Shown here: piece by piece, positions 15,758 to 25,181 of the stretch | Numbering within the stretch: the first letter of the stretch is position 1 | Layout: each line of letters opens with the position of its first letter | Source of the DNA: Afipia carboxidovorans OM5 | GTDB taxonomy: Bacteria; Pseudomonadota; Alphaproteobacteria; Rhizobiales; Xanthobacteraceae | Reading direction: 5' to 3' | Assembly (NCBI RefSeq): GCF_000218565.1 | Contig: NC_015684.1 | Location: 2,046,001 to 2,110,000 of the forward strand | DNA: 64,000 nucleotides | Position numbers and translations under genes: made by a program | The notes under the pieces: model-generated | What the model was told of the DNA's origin: nothing | The model's database searches: none | The model's input: only the letters and a program-made list of their open reading frames with translations

Positions 15758-18059
15758 AGAGCTGGCGGTGCACAGGCCCGAGCAAATCGGCATGGCCATC
15801 GAGGATGCTGCCGGCCCGACCGTCGATCTTCGTGAGATCGGCCGCATTCTTCGCCGGCGCTGGTCGGCGATCTGTTATCTCGCGGCTGGAACCATCGGCC
15901 TTGCGCTCATCTATATTCTGCTGGCGACGACGCTCTACACCGCGACGTCGACGGTCGTGATCGATCCACGCCATGCCAACGTCACGGACAACACCCAGCA
16001 GGTGCTCTCGAGCTACGGCACCGACGACGCGACCATCGAAAGCCAGGTGCTTCTGATCCAGTCGGTTGCGACGCTCCAGCGCGTTATCGACAAGCTGAAG
16101 CTGACCGACGATCCCGAATTCTCGCCCACGCCGGGCTTGCTCGATCCGATCAAACGCCTTATCGGCAGCCTTTTCAGCGCCAGCAGCGATGAAGCAGCAC
16201 CCGACAATGCGGCGCAGACGCGCTCGGTCGACATTCTTCGAAAACGTTTGAAGGTCGTGCGTCAGGGGACGACCTTTCTGGTCGACATCAATGTCAGCTC
16301 GAAATCCCCACGCAAGGCAGCGACGATCGCCAACGCTGTGGCGGATGCCTATCTCGACGAGCAGATTCGGACCAAGTTCGACGTCACACGCACCGCCGCG
16401 AAATGGCTGAACAGTCAGTTGGATTCGTTGAAAGCCCGCGTTGTCACCTCCGAGAGAGCGGTCGAGGATTTCCGTTCCGCGAACAACCTCTCCGTCTCGC
16501 AGGGCGTAACCCTCAACGATCAACAGATCACCGACCTGAACAACAAACTGATCGCCGCCCGGTCCGACGCGGCCGAGGCGCGGGCAAAGTTCGAACAGGT
16601 GCAGCAGCTCTCGAAATCCGGCGGCGACCCCGGCGGTATCAATGCCGCGATCTCATCCGACATCATCACCAAGCTGCGCACGCAATACGCCGACATCGCC
16701 AAGAGCGAGGCCGACCTCACCAGCAAATATGGCCCGCGCCATCCGCTGGTGGCGAGCGTGCACGCGCAGCTCAAGGATACGCAGAAGCTGATCGATCAGG
16801 AGATCAAGCGCATCCTGCAAAGCACGGCGCATGATTACGACGTGGCGAAATCGCGCGAGAAATCGCTGCAGGACAGTCTCGATCAGTTGCAGAACGTCTC
16901 GAGCGAATCCGGGCAGGCGCAGGTTCGGCTCCACGAGCTGCAGCGCGAGGCTGAAGCCAATCGCACACTTTATGAGTCGTATCTGGCGCGCGCGAAGGAA
17001 ACCTCGTCTCAGGAAAGCCTGGAGATGCCGGATTCGCGCATCGTCACGAGGGCTTCGATTCCGCTGAAGCCCTCCTCGCCAAAGACGCTCCTGATTCTGG
17101 GCCTCGCCATCGTGCTCGGCGGCGGCGGTGGCCTGGTGCTGGCGCTGCTGCTCGATTATCTCGACAGCCGCATCAAGACGCTGGAACAGGCCGAAGCAAT
17201 CTCCGGCGTGCCGGCGCTCGCCGCCATCCCCCGGATCGGTGCGCGCGAGCTTGCAAGCCGCGCCAAGCGAGGGCGCTTCGATCTCAAAGGCTATGATCCG
17301 AACATCATGCGGCTGCTGCCGCCTTCGCTGCAGCCGCCCCTAATGCGCTACGCCATCGAGGAGCCCGGCACCTTCTTCGCCGAGGCGGTTCGCGCCGCGC
17401 GGCTCTCCATCCAGCGTGTGCTGCGGACGCAATCCGCGAAGGTCGTGCTCGTCACTTCCGCGCTGGATAGCGAAGGCAAAACGACATTTGCCTCGAACCT
17501 TGCTTTGTCGTTCGCCTCGCTTGGCGTGAAAACGCTGCTGATCGATGGGGACCTGCGCAATCCGGGTCTGACGCGTGCCGTGAGCCCGCGCGCCAATGCC
17601 GGCCTGATGCAGGTCGCGACCGGTGAGATTCCGCTGGAGCGGGCGATCCTGTTCGATCGCAGTTCGGGGCTGTCGATTCTGCCGGCAACCGTTTGCGACA
17701 ACGACAACACCATCACCGAACTGATGTTCTCCGAGGAGATCGTCACGGTCCTCGATCGGCTGCGCGTTCATTACGAACTGATCATCATCGACTCACCGCC
17801 CTTGATCCCGCTGGTCGATGGACGCGCCTTGGCCGAGCTTGCGGATCGGATCGTGCTGGCGCTGGCGTGGGACCAGACGCCAAAGGAAATTCTGCTGCAC
17901 ACGATGGAACTGCTTGAGCCGGTCTCGGATCGGATTCTCGGCACTGTTCTCACGCAGGTCGATCTGAGCCGCCTGCGCTTCTACGACTACTATCGAAGCT
18001 CGGCCTATCTGAAGCCCTACGTCGCTTCTGCTGCGGCGGCCAGCGGAGCGGCGCATTGA
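15738..18059 (+). CDS. Chain-length determinant / BY-kinase (Wzc/GumC-like)
   Basis: 773 residues, inner membrane. A Wzz domain runs from TM1 (about 43-67) through a long periplasmic coiled coil to TM2 (about 450-475, LILGLAIVLGGGGGLVLALLL). The cytoplasmic kinase follows with the P-loop SALDSEGKTTFASNLAL, Walker A' LLIDGDLRNPG and Walker B LIIIDSPP. The C-terminal tail has five tyrosines in FYDYYRSSAYLKPY, the likely autophosphorylation cluster. It controls polymer length and contacts the periplasmic OPX protein. The start overlaps the barrel gene by 20 nt; ATG 15792 is an alternative. The stop overlaps the next start by 3 nt. Confidence 0.93.
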   Translation: MLQRNSEELAVHRPEQIGMAIEDAAGPTVDLREIGRILRRRWSAICYLAAGTIGLALIYILLATTLYTATSTVVIDPRHANVTDNTQQVLSSYGTDDATIESQVLLIQSVATLQRVIDKLKLTDDPEFSPTPGLLDPIKRLIGSLFSASSDEAAPDNAAQTRSVDILRKRLKVVRQGTTFLVDINVSSKSPRKAATIANAVADAYLDEQIRTKFDVTRTAAKWLNSQLDSLKARVVTSERAVEDFRSANNLSVSQGVTLNDQQITDLNNKLIAARSDAAEARAKFEQVQQLSKSGGDPGGINAAISSDIITKLRTQYADIAKSEADLTSKYGPRHPLVASVHAQLKDTQKLIDQEIKRILQSTAHDYDVAKSREKSLQDSLDQLQNVSSESGQAQVRLHELQREAEANRTLYESYLARAKETSSQESLEMPDSRIVTRASIPLKPSSPKTLLILGLAIVLGGGGGLVLALLLDYLDSRIKTLEQAEAISGVPALAAIPRIGARELASRAKRGRFDLKGYDPNIMRLLPPSLQPPLMRYAIEEPGTFFAEAVRAARLSIQRVLRTQSAKVVLVTSALDSEGKTTFASNLALSFASLGVKTLLIDGDLRNPGLTRAVSPRANAGLMQVATGEIPLERAILFDRSSGLSILPATVCDNDNTITELMFSEEIVTVLDRLRVHYELIIIDSPPLIPLVDGRALAELADRIVLALAWDQTPKEILLHTMELLEPVSDRILGTVLTQVDLSRLRFYDYYRSSAYLKPYVASAAAASGAAH

Positions 18060-19459
18060 AGCTGCGAACGACAATGTTCCCGCAACAGGCGCCTGCGAGG
18101 GCCGTTGCCCTTCATCATCCGGCGCGCCTGCGCGCACACAGGCCTGTCAGCGATACATCGGCCACGGTTGCGGGATTGATCGACGCCGCAATCGTCGGGC
18201 TGATGCTGCTCGCTATCATTGCCTTGCTCGGCCTGTCCTCGTCGATGCTGACCAATCTGAAGGTGCACTACGTCACCAGCGGCGGCATTTTCCTTGAGAA
18301 GGTTCACGTTGCGAGCTACTGCGTCTTTCTCGCCTTCGCGCTGTGTCTGATCCGCCACGGCAATCCGATCAACGGCCTGCTGTCGAGCCTCGCAGGCGCA
18401 CGGCTAACATTTGTTCTGTTCCTGTGCTGGATTGCACTGTTCTTTCAGATCGTCGTTCTCAAGCGGCCGTTCACGACCATCATCGATTCGTTTCTGCTGC
18501 CGCCGATGATCTGCCTGGTCGTCTGGCAGCTCACCGCCTCGCAACGTCGTGTGCTGGCCCTCGCGTTTCACGCCGGCATTCTGCTCAACGTCGTGCTCGG
18601 CTATTACGAGTATTTCTCCGGCAATCGGCTGATCCCGCTGACCGTGGGTGACATTGTTGTGTACGGCGAATGGCGCTCCGCCGCCCTGCTCGGCCATCCG
18701 CTGACCGCATCCGGCCTGATCGCGGCTTACGTGATGACGCTTGTCGTGCGCCCGGCGATTCTTCCCTCCGCCATCAGGCTGCCGGTGACTGCATTTTGCT
18801 TTGTGTCGCTGATGGCGTTCGGTGGCCGCACGGCGCTCATTACCACGCTGTTCGTGATCGGCGCTCTTCTCGGATGGAAGAGCCTTCGCCTCGCTTTCGG
18901 CGGCCGGATTTCGTTACTCGGCATCATCGTGGCGATGTGCATCGTCTCCCTGCTTGCGGGCGCGGTAGCTATCGCGTTCGACTCCGGCATTTTCGACAAG
19001 ATGCTGATGCGGTTCTCGTCGGACAAAGGCAGCGCGCTGGCGCGGTTCGCGACGCTGCACCTGTTGTCCTATCTCGACTGGACGGAACTCATTCTTGGCG
19101 CCGACCCTAACCGGATCACCGCGCTGCAATCGCAACTCGGGCTGAACTACGGCATTGAGAATTTCTGGATCTCGTGCGTCACACAGTTCGGCCTCGTGCA
19201 CACCGCCCTGCTGACGATCGGTCTTCTCTGCTTCTTCATCGATCTCACGCGCAGATCCGATCGCGGCGTGTGGGCAATCTATCTTCTGATGCTGATGATC
19301 GCGGCAAGCTCCGTCAGTTTCTCATCGAAGAACATTCAATTGGCTCAATTCGTCGTTCTCATCACGCTGCTGCTGCCGAAGGAACGACAGGCTGAGCGCC
19401 ATCAAATTCAACGAAGCAGAGTGTCGCCACGATTTGCGGCGGCGTACGGCGTGCGATGA
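18056..19459 (+). CDS. Polysaccharide polymerase/ligase-like membrane protein (Wzy candidate)
   Basis: 467 residues with about 10-12 hydrophobic segments. A soluble stretch between late helices (FSSDKGSALARFATLHLLSY..ILGADPNRI) resembles the periplasmic loop of O-antigen polymerases and ligases. The best reading is the Wzy-type polymerase joining repeat units in the periplasm; VpsF-like naming is also possible. TTG 18056 overlaps the kinase stop (TTGA), while ATG 18074 is an alternative start without a strong site. It sits between the kinase and a glycosyltransferase, as expected for a Wzx/Wzy locus. Confidence 0.78.
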   Translation: MKLRTTMFPQQAPARAVALHHPARLRAHRPVSDTSATVAGLIDAAIVGLMLLAIIALLGLSSSMLTNLKVHYVTSGGIFLEKVHVASYCVFLAFALCLIRHGNPINGLLSSLAGARLTFVLFLCWIALFFQIVVLKRPFTTIIDSFLLPPMICLVVWQLTASQRRVLALAFHAGILLNVVLGYYEYFSGNRLIPLTVGDIVVYGEWRSAALLGHPLTASGLIAAYVMTLVVRPAILPSAIRLPVTAFCFVSLMAFGGRTALITTLFVIGALLGWKSLRLAFGGRISLLGIIVAMCIVSLLAGAVAIAFDSGIFDKMLMRFSSDKGSALARFATLHLLSYLDWTELILGADPNRITALQSQLGLNYGIENFWISCVTQFGLVHTALLTIGLLCFFIDLTRRSDRGVWAIYLLMLMIAASSVSFSSKNIQLAQFVVLITLLLPKERQAERHQIQRSRVSPRFAAAYGVR

Positions 19460-19469
19460 GGTGCGTGGA

Positions 19470-20555
19470 ATGACGATCTATGTCGATCATACCCATCTGG
19501 GGCGGCATGTGACCGGCCTTGAACGGATCACGCTCGAACTGTTCTCGCAGGACGCGCTCGCGCCATTGCCGATTACGCCAGTGACGGCACAAGGCACACG
19601 GCAGATGATCGCACGGCAGACGCTGGGGCTCCCGGCGCGGCTCGCAGCATCGAAGTCCGTTCTGCTTTGTCCGGGGTTTCCACCAAGCCCGTTGCTGCGC
19701 CCGTTTGCATCGCGCGTTCTGCCTTATTTTCACGATGATTTTCTGATTTCCCGCCGCGACGACCTCAATCATCGCGCACGGTTGTATATGGCCGTACCGT
19801 TCAAACTCGCGCTCAAAACCTATCCGCGATTTCTCACCAACTCCGCGACAACGCGCGAGCGGCTTCGGCAATATTGCCGCCGCGATGCGGAGATCACACT
19901 CTACCGCCCCTCCGTGCGCAACGTGTTCAATCTCGCGGATAACTCACGTGCGGTGCGTAGCACGCAAACCTCTCCCCTTCGTCTCATCGCGCTCGGCACG
20001 GTCGAGCCTCGCAAGAACCTTGTGGCAGCAGGGCGCATTCTGATCGCGCTTCGTGATCGGGGTTTTGCCGATGCGACGCTCGATATTATCGGACGGCGTG
20101 GCTGGGGACCCGACTGGGACCAGCTCGCGCAGATTCCAGGCGTGACGCTGCACGGCTATCAAACCGCAACGCGTGTTACCGAGCTGCTCGACAAAGCCGA
20201 CGTCTTCATCTGCACGTCGCATGACGAGGGGTTGGGGCTTCCCCTCCTCGAGGCTCAGTATGGCGGGCTTCCGATTCTCGCGCCGGATGCCGCGGTGTTC
20301 CGCGAGGTGCTGGGCCAATCTGGGCTTTACATCGACCCGGCCGATCCGACGGGCGCCGCTGCAAGCATCGCGCGCCTTGTCGCAACAGACGGCTGGCGAC
20401 AGCTCCATGTTCGACAGGCCCGAGCCAATCTTGCGCGCTGGAACAATCTCGCGGCATCGGACCGCGACATCGTTCTCGATCTGATCGCACGCATGGCGCA
20501 CGAGCGCGCGTGTGATCGGGGGACGCTCTCGGATCGTTCGATTGCCACGCACTAA
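19470..20555 (+). CDS. Glycosyltransferase, GT-B fold (GT4-like)
   Basis: 361 residues from ATG 19470, 10 bp after the Wzy candidate stop; the open frame starting at 19434 overlaps that gene and is less likely. The C-terminal nucleotide-sugar domain is clear: ALGTVEPRKNLVAAGRIL, IIGRRGWGPDW, DVFICTSHDEGLGLPLLEAQ (EX7E-like) and APDAAVFREVLGQSGLYIDP. The N-terminal YVDHTHLGRHVTGLERITLEL matches the acceptor-side domain of GT4 enzymes. It adds one sugar to the lipid-linked EPS repeat; donor and linkage are unknown. Confidence 0.88.
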   Translation: MTIYVDHTHLGRHVTGLERITLELFSQDALAPLPITPVTAQGTRQMIARQTLGLPARLAASKSVLLCPGFPPSPLLRPFASRVLPYFHDDFLISRRDDLNHRARLYMAVPFKLALKTYPRFLTNSATTRERLRQYCRRDAEITLYRPSVRNVFNLADNSRAVRSTQTSPLRLIALGTVEPRKNLVAAGRILIALRDRGFADATLDIIGRRGWGPDWDQLAQIPGVTLHGYQTATRVTELLDKADVFICTSHDEGLGLPLLEAQYGGLPILAPDAAVFREVLGQSGLYIDPADPTGAAASIARLVATDGWRQLHVRQARANLARWNNLAASDRDIVLDLIARMAHERACDRGTLSDRSIATH

Positions 20556-20596
20556 CCGACTGGAGTGCTCCGCATGACTTGGCTCGACAGGTGACC

Positions 20597-21646
20597 ATGA
20601 CGGCCGCGACCAGCGATCAGATCGGTTGGAGCAATGCCGCAGCGGCTCCCGCGTCGCGGGCGCGTGACGTCACGATCGACAGCATGCGGGGCCTTGCGAT
20701 CCTGATGGTGATCGGCATTCACTCCCTGCCCCAGCCGCTCACATCGAGCTGGGCGATGATGCTGGATGCGGCGCTGCGGCCTTGCGTGCCGATATTCCTG
20801 TTTGCATCTGGCATGATGTCTGCCGGAAAGACGGAGATTCCGCTCGGCCGCCGCCTCGCAACGGCTGTCGTGCCTTATGCGATCGTCTTCGTCGCCGCCT
20901 ACGCTTATATGGCGCTTCACAACGCAAATATGGATCATCGGCTGCATGTTGCGCTGGCGCGGTTCGGCCTCGCCTACGTGTTCGTCTATTATTATGTGTT
21001 CGTTTATGTCGGCTGCACCATAGCGCTCTGGCTGCTGCTCAGGTTTGCCAAAATCTCGGGCGGCGGCCGTGACAGCCTTGCGATATGGCTGATCGTGGCG
21101 ATCGCCTTCGGGCTGTTGGCCGGCGCCTACATCGACCCGCTCCTTATCAAGGCGGACTTCTCGCCATCTCTCATCGAAGAAGTGCGGATGCGGGATATCC
21201 CGTTCTGGTTTGCGTTTCTCGCGCTCGGCTTGCTGATCGGAACGCTCCGGCTGCATGACACGCTCCGCAATCACATGGCGCTTCTCCTCATCGCAACCGT
21301 CGTGGCCTATGCGATCTATGCCGGCGTGCGTCTCTGGCAGATCGGCGACGCGGCGGATTACGATTCGTTGGCGTTTTATGTCTACGCGTCTCTCGCCGCT
21401 CTGACCTTGCTGACGTTGCGACTTGCATCGCCCGCGCTCGCAATACTCGGCTCGGGCAGCTACTTCATTTATCTCTGGCACATTTTCATCGTCATGGCGC
21501 TCCGAGACAATGGCGTGTTCGATCGTTTGCCGCCGTTGACTGCCTTTGCCGTCACGTTCACGGCGACGACGCTCGCGATCGTTATTGCGCTGATTTGCAT
21601 TCGACGCGTCGTCCCGAACAAAATGCTGCGCTGGGTGGGTGCCTGA
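20597..21646 (+). CDS. Acyltransferase family 3 membrane protein
   Basis: 349 residues from ATG 20597 (AGGTG site); TTG 20579 is also in frame. About ten membrane helices. The family-3 signature is present near the N-terminus (IDSMRGLAILMVIGIHS, with the conserved R and H) and the late YFIYLWHIFIV helix is typical. Such proteins move acetyl or succinyl groups onto polysaccharides or lipids across the inner membrane. In this locus it probably O-acetylates the EPS repeat. The stop is 2 nt before the flippase gene. Confidence 0.88.
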   Translation: MTAATSDQIGWSNAAAAPASRARDVTIDSMRGLAILMVIGIHSLPQPLTSSWAMMLDAALRPCVPIFLFASGMMSAGKTEIPLGRRLATAVVPYAIVFVAAYAYMALHNANMDHRLHVALARFGLAYVFVYYYVFVYVGCTIALWLLLRFAKISGGGRDSLAIWLIVAIAFGLLAGAYIDPLLIKADFSPSLIEEVRMRDIPFWFAFLALGLLIGTLRLHDTLRNHMALLLIATVVAYAIYAGVRLWQIGDAADYDSLAFYVYASLAALTLLTLRLASPALAILGSGSYFIYLWHIFIVMALRDNGVFDRLPPLTAFAVTFTATTLAIVIALICIRRVVPNKMLRWVGA

Positions 21647-21648
21647 CG

Positions 21649-23091
21649 ATGCTGCTGCGACATACCCTCCTCTACCTTCCGGCGCAGGTGATCGGCCCGC
21701 TGTTCCAGCTTCTGGCGATGATCGTCTGGACGCATGTCGTCAACGATCACACGCTCGGTGTCATCACGCTCATTACTGCGTCGCACGAGCTGCTGCAGAT
21801 CGGATTTCTGTCGTGGTGGTCGCAATACGCGCTGCGCTTTCTCGGCCGCTATCAGGATGCGGGCGAGGAGCAGCGGTTCTACGCGACGGAAAGCTTCGTC
21901 ATTCTGATCTCCGTCATCCTGCAGAGCCTTGCAATCGTCGGCGTGGTGTTACTGGTTATCGCGCCGGACGCGAGCCCGCTTCTTCTTGCCGCCAGCATCG
22001 GCTACGTCATCTCGCGCACACTCAACCTTTACATCGCCGAGCGCGCCCGGGCGCGGCAACAGATCGGAATCTATTCCATCCAGCAGATCGTCGGGCCGTC
22101 GGCCGGGTTGCTCCTTGGCCTTCTTCTCATCCATTGGTTCGGCCCGCACCCAGAATGGCCGTTGATCGGCTATTTCGCGATGCAGCTTCTGGCAGCGCTG
22201 ATCGTGTTGCCGTTCATCGGTTACAGCAGCCGCGTGTGGCCGATCGACCGCGACATTTTCCGCCACGCGCTGCATTACGGCGTTCCGATCATCATCGGCG
22301 GCGGATTGGGTTGGGTCGGCCTCAACGCCTCGCGCTTCATCCTCAACGATATGCGCGGCGTGGCTGCCGCCGGTCTGTTCGCTGTTGGCTATGGTCTCGG
22401 TCAACGGGCTGCTGCAGTTGCCGCAATGCTGGTGACGGCGGCGGCCTTTCCCCTCGCTGTGAAGCACATGGAGCAAGGCGGCAGCAAAGCCGCCATGAGC
22501 CAGCTTGCCGACAATAGCGCGCTTCTGTTTGCGATCCTCGTGCCGAGCATCGCCGGGATATATTCGCTGCGCGCAGAGATCGTCCACCTGATGATCGCCG
22601 CGCCCTTTCAGGCAGCGACGCTCGCGATCCTGCCACTGTCGGCACTTGCGGGCGCCATTCGCAGCCTGCGCGCCCACTTCGGCGATCAGGTGTTTCTGTT
22701 GCATAACCGGACACGACTGATCGTTGTCGTCGCATCGGTCGACGCGATCGTCACCGTGATCCTGAGCATTGTTTTCATCCAGCGCTGGGGACTGGTCGGC
22801 GCCGCGGCGGCGACAGTCGCGTCAGCCCTTGCTGCGGCGACGGTGAGCTTCGCCATCGGCTTTACAAAATTTGGCCTGACGCTGCCGGTCTCGCACCTGC
22901 TGCGATCCGGCATCGCGACGGCCCTGATGATGCTGGTGCTGCACAGGTTGCCTGAAGCCGCCAACCTCAGTGGTCTGGCTCTTCACATCGCAATCGGCGC
23001 CGGAACCTATGCCGCCGCTCTCGTCGTGTTCTATGCGCGGAGCCTGTTCCATCTCTGGATCGTCCGCGCACACCAGCCCTTGCGAAGCTAG
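21649..23091 (+). CDS. Polysaccharide flippase (Wzx/MATE-like)
   Basis: 480 residues with about 12-14 helices spread along the full length, the look of the MVF/Wzx oligosaccharide-exporter superfamily. Segments such as HALHYGVPIIIGGGLGWVGL and RFILNDMRGVAAAGLFAVGY are typical of the second half of such flippases. It would move the finished lipid-linked repeat from the cytoplasmic to the periplasmic face. ATG 21649 (MLLRHTLLYLP) gives the usual length; the open frame upstream overlaps the acyltransferase. It ends 1 bp before the convergent GH10 stop. Confidence 0.85.
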   Translation: MLLRHTLLYLPAQVIGPLFQLLAMIVWTHVVNDHTLGVITLITASHELLQIGFLSWWSQYALRFLGRYQDAGEEQRFYATESFVILISVILQSLAIVGVVLLVIAPDASPLLLAASIGYVISRTLNLYIAERARARQQIGIYSIQQIVGPSAGLLLGLLLIHWFGPHPEWPLIGYFAMQLLAALIVLPFIGYSSRVWPIDRDIFRHALHYGVPIIIGGGLGWVGLNASRFILNDMRGVAAAGLFAVGYGLGQRAAAVAAMLVTAAAFPLAVKHMEQGGSKAAMSQLADNSALLFAILVPSIAGIYSLRAEIVHLMIAAPFQAATLAILPLSALAGAIRSLRAHFGDQVFLLHNRTRLIVVVASVDAIVTVILSIVFIQRWGLVGAAAATVASALAAATVSFAIGFTKFGLTLPVSHLLRSGIATALMMLVLHRLPEAANLSGLALHIAIGAGTYAAALVVFYARSLFHLWIVRAHQPLRS

Positions 23092-23092
23092 A

Positions 23093-24193
23093 TCATGCCC
23101 GGCGTGCGTTGGTGAAGGCACGCTGCATCGCGAACCACAGCGGCTTCTTCTGCAGATTCGAATCGTAGGGCAGCGGGCGCGGCAGCCGCGCGGCGGACGG
23201 GTCCTTCTTCTTGGCGAGATCGGTGTAGAACGAATATTGATCGGCAAGCTCCCAGGCGATCACCGCCTTCACCGCCGAGATCTGCAGCACATTGTCGAGA
23301 AACGCTTCCGCAGTCTTTGCCACCAGCTCGTCGCGAGCACGGATATCATCCGGAAACGTATCGTCCCGTACATCGAATTCCGTGATGTAGATGTCGACAC
23401 CAAGCTCGCTGAGCTTGTGAACGAAATCGGCAAATCGCACGGGATCGTGCTTGTATTTCGGTTGCAGATGCCCCTGCAGCCCAACGACGTCCAGACGAAC
23501 ACCGGAATCCTTCAACTCCTTGACCAGTTTGAGGAGCCCTTCTCGCACCGCGAGTCCGAGTGGATCATCGCGTTCCGTCTGCGCTTCGTTAAGAACGAAT
23601 TTCGTAGCCTTGTCGACAGCGCCTGCCCGCTCGAAAGCACGGCGGACATAATCCGTTCCGAATGCATCGTACCATGGGCCCAACCTGTATCCGCCCGGCG
23701 CCTTGTGCCCCGGCCAGAACGGCTCATTCACAATGTCCCATGATTGCAGCTTGCCGACATAACGGCCGACGACGTCTTCGATGTAGCCATCGAAGAACGA
23801 TCGCCGCTCGGCAAGCGCCATGTTGCGGACCCATTGCGGAACCCACTCGTTCCAGATGACGCAGTGACCTCGCAGACCGATCCGGTTCGTCGTGCAAAAT
23901 TGCAACAGCTTGTCCGCGGGCTCGAAGCGCTTCACGCCCGGCCGTGATGCAACAGTGCCCATCTTCAAGGCAGTATCTGTCGTGATGAGCCGTGCCTGAG
24001 AGATGTAGAGGTCGCGATAGCCGATATCGTGATCGATTGCTTCCGCTGCAGCGGCGCCGAACATCACATTCTTGCTTGCAGCTGCATCACCAAGACTCTC
24101 GCCAATCGACGATCGTGATTCTGTCCCGCGCAACAAAGCAACTGTCGCGCCAGCGCATGTTGCGATCATATCGCGTCGCGTGATGTGTTGCAT
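23093..24193 (-). CDS. Tat-exported GH10 glycosidase (endo-1,4-beta-xylanase family)
   Basis: 366 residues from ATG 24193 (GGGAG upstream). The N-terminus has a twin-arginine signal, TRRDMIATCAGATVALL, so it is exported folded. The GH10 barrel is clear: acid/base E157 in WDIVNEP, nucleophile E272 in YITEFDVRD, and GHCVIWNEWVPQW and GLQGHLQPK flanking. The family hydrolyses beta-1,4-xylan or related beta-glycans. Sitting inside an EPS locus and divergent from a transferase gene, it more likely trims or releases the cell's own polymer than digests plant xylan, which is an inference. It is a lone leftward gene among rightward ones. Confidence 0.92.
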   Translation of the reverse strand: MQHITRRDMIATCAGATVALLRGTESRSSIGESLGDAAASKNVMFGAAAAEAIDHDIGYRDLYISQARLITTDTALKMGTVASRPGVKRFEPADKLLQFCTTNRIGLRGHCVIWNEWVPQWVRNMALAERRSFFDGYIEDVVGRYVGKLQSWDIVNEPFWPGHKAPGGYRLGPWYDAFGTDYVRRAFERAGAVDKATKFVLNEAQTERDDPLGLAVREGLLKLVKELKDSGVRLDVVGLQGHLQPKYKHDPVRFADFVHKLSELGVDIYITEFDVRDDTFPDDIRARDELVAKTAEAFLDNVLQISAVKAVIAWELADQYSFYTDLAKKKDPSAARLPRPLPYDSNLQKKPLWFAMQRAFTNARRA

Positions 24194-24283
24194 GAAGACG
24201 ACTCCCTGACGTGAAAAGAAATGTGATCTGTGCATTGCAGTGCTCGCCACGCTTGCGTCGCATTGGTCCAATTTGATGACGAT

Positions 24284-24319
24284 CGAACATCGAGTACGCA
24301 TCATCGATGTCGATGTTCG
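24284..24319. promoter_or_regulatory. 10-bp inverted repeat between GH10 and wecG-like genes
   Basis: cgaacatcga (24284-24293) and tcgatgttcg (24310-24319) are perfect reverse complements separated by 16 nt, in the 190-bp divergent region. It lies about 65 nt upstream of the transferase ATG and 90 nt upstream of the GH10 ATG. It could be an operator serving both genes or a stem-loop in one leader. Confidence 0.5.
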
Positions 24320-24383
24320 TTCCACGCGCCCCGCGTGTTCGTTGTGTTCGCGAGTTCCGACAAACTGTCATCAGGAGATCGAC

Positions 24384-25181
24384 ATGTTGACCACGCCTTC
24401 GGCACACTCGCGTCACAATCTCAACGTCGATGGCGTCTCCATCAATGTTCCTTCGATGCCGGATGCCATTGCATCGGTGATCGATGCGGCTCAACGGGGG
24501 GAAAATTTTTCCGTCTGCACGCTCAATCTCGATCACGTCGTGCAGCTTCGAAAGCGTTCCGACTTTCGCAATGCCTATCAGCGCGCAAAGTTCGTCACCG
24601 CGGACGGATTTCCGATTGTGATTCTCAGCAGGCTGGTCGGAACACATATCAAACGCACCACGGGTGCCGATCTGATCGAGCCGCTTTGCGCGGAGGCTCA
24701 GCGGCGAAACCTGCCGATCTTCCTTCTCGGCTCGAACAACGTAACGCTCGCGGAAACGGTGAAAGCCCTTTCACAGCGCTACAAAGGCATACGTTTCGCA
24801 GGTTTCTTTGCACCCGGACCTGATTTCGACCCCTATTCGCCAGAGGCGGATTTTGCCATCGAAAGCATTCGCCGCTCACGGGCGCGATTGTGTTTCGTGG
24901 CGCTTGGTGCGCCGAAACAGGAAGTCTTTGCCGCACGCTGCCTCGACCAGTTGGAAGGCACCGGCTTTCTCTGCATCGGCGCGGGCCTCGATTTCATCGC
25001 GGGGACACAAACGCGCGCACCGACCATTACCCAAAAGGTCGGTCTGGAATGGGCGTGGCGGATGCTGAAAAACCCGCGTCGCCTCGCGCCGCGTTACGCA
25101 AAATGCATGGTGGTGGTGCCGCGGCTGTTCGTCCGAACGCTTCCCCAAATCATCAGTGCTCGCACAAGGACCGCTGCATGA
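24384..25181 (+). CDS. WecG/TagA/CpsF-family glycosyltransferase
   Basis: 265 residues from ATG 24384, which has a good AGGAG site; the frame is open back to 24240 but that part is rich in rare-looking residues and unlikely. Family motifs: TLNLDHVVQLRK, TADGFPIVILSRL (catalytic region), FLLGSNNVTLAETV, FVALGAPKQEVFAA and IGAGLDFIAGTQTRAP. GT26 enzymes add N-acetylmannosamine(-uronate) or similar sugars, usually as the second sugar on the lipid carrier. The stop overlaps the next start (ATGA), so they are coupled. Confidence 0.92.
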   Translation: MLTTPSAHSRHNLNVDGVSINVPSMPDAIASVIDAAQRGENFSVCTLNLDHVVQLRKRSDFRNAYQRAKFVTADGFPIVILSRLVGTHIKRTTGADLIEPLCAEAQRRNLPIFLLGSNNVTLAETVKALSQRYKGIRFAGFFAPGPDFDPYSPEADFAIESIRRSRARLCFVALGAPKQEVFAARCLDQLEGTGFLCIGAGLDFIAGTQTRAPTITQKVGLEWAWRMLKNPRRLAPRYAKCMVVVPRLFVRTLPQIISARTRTAA

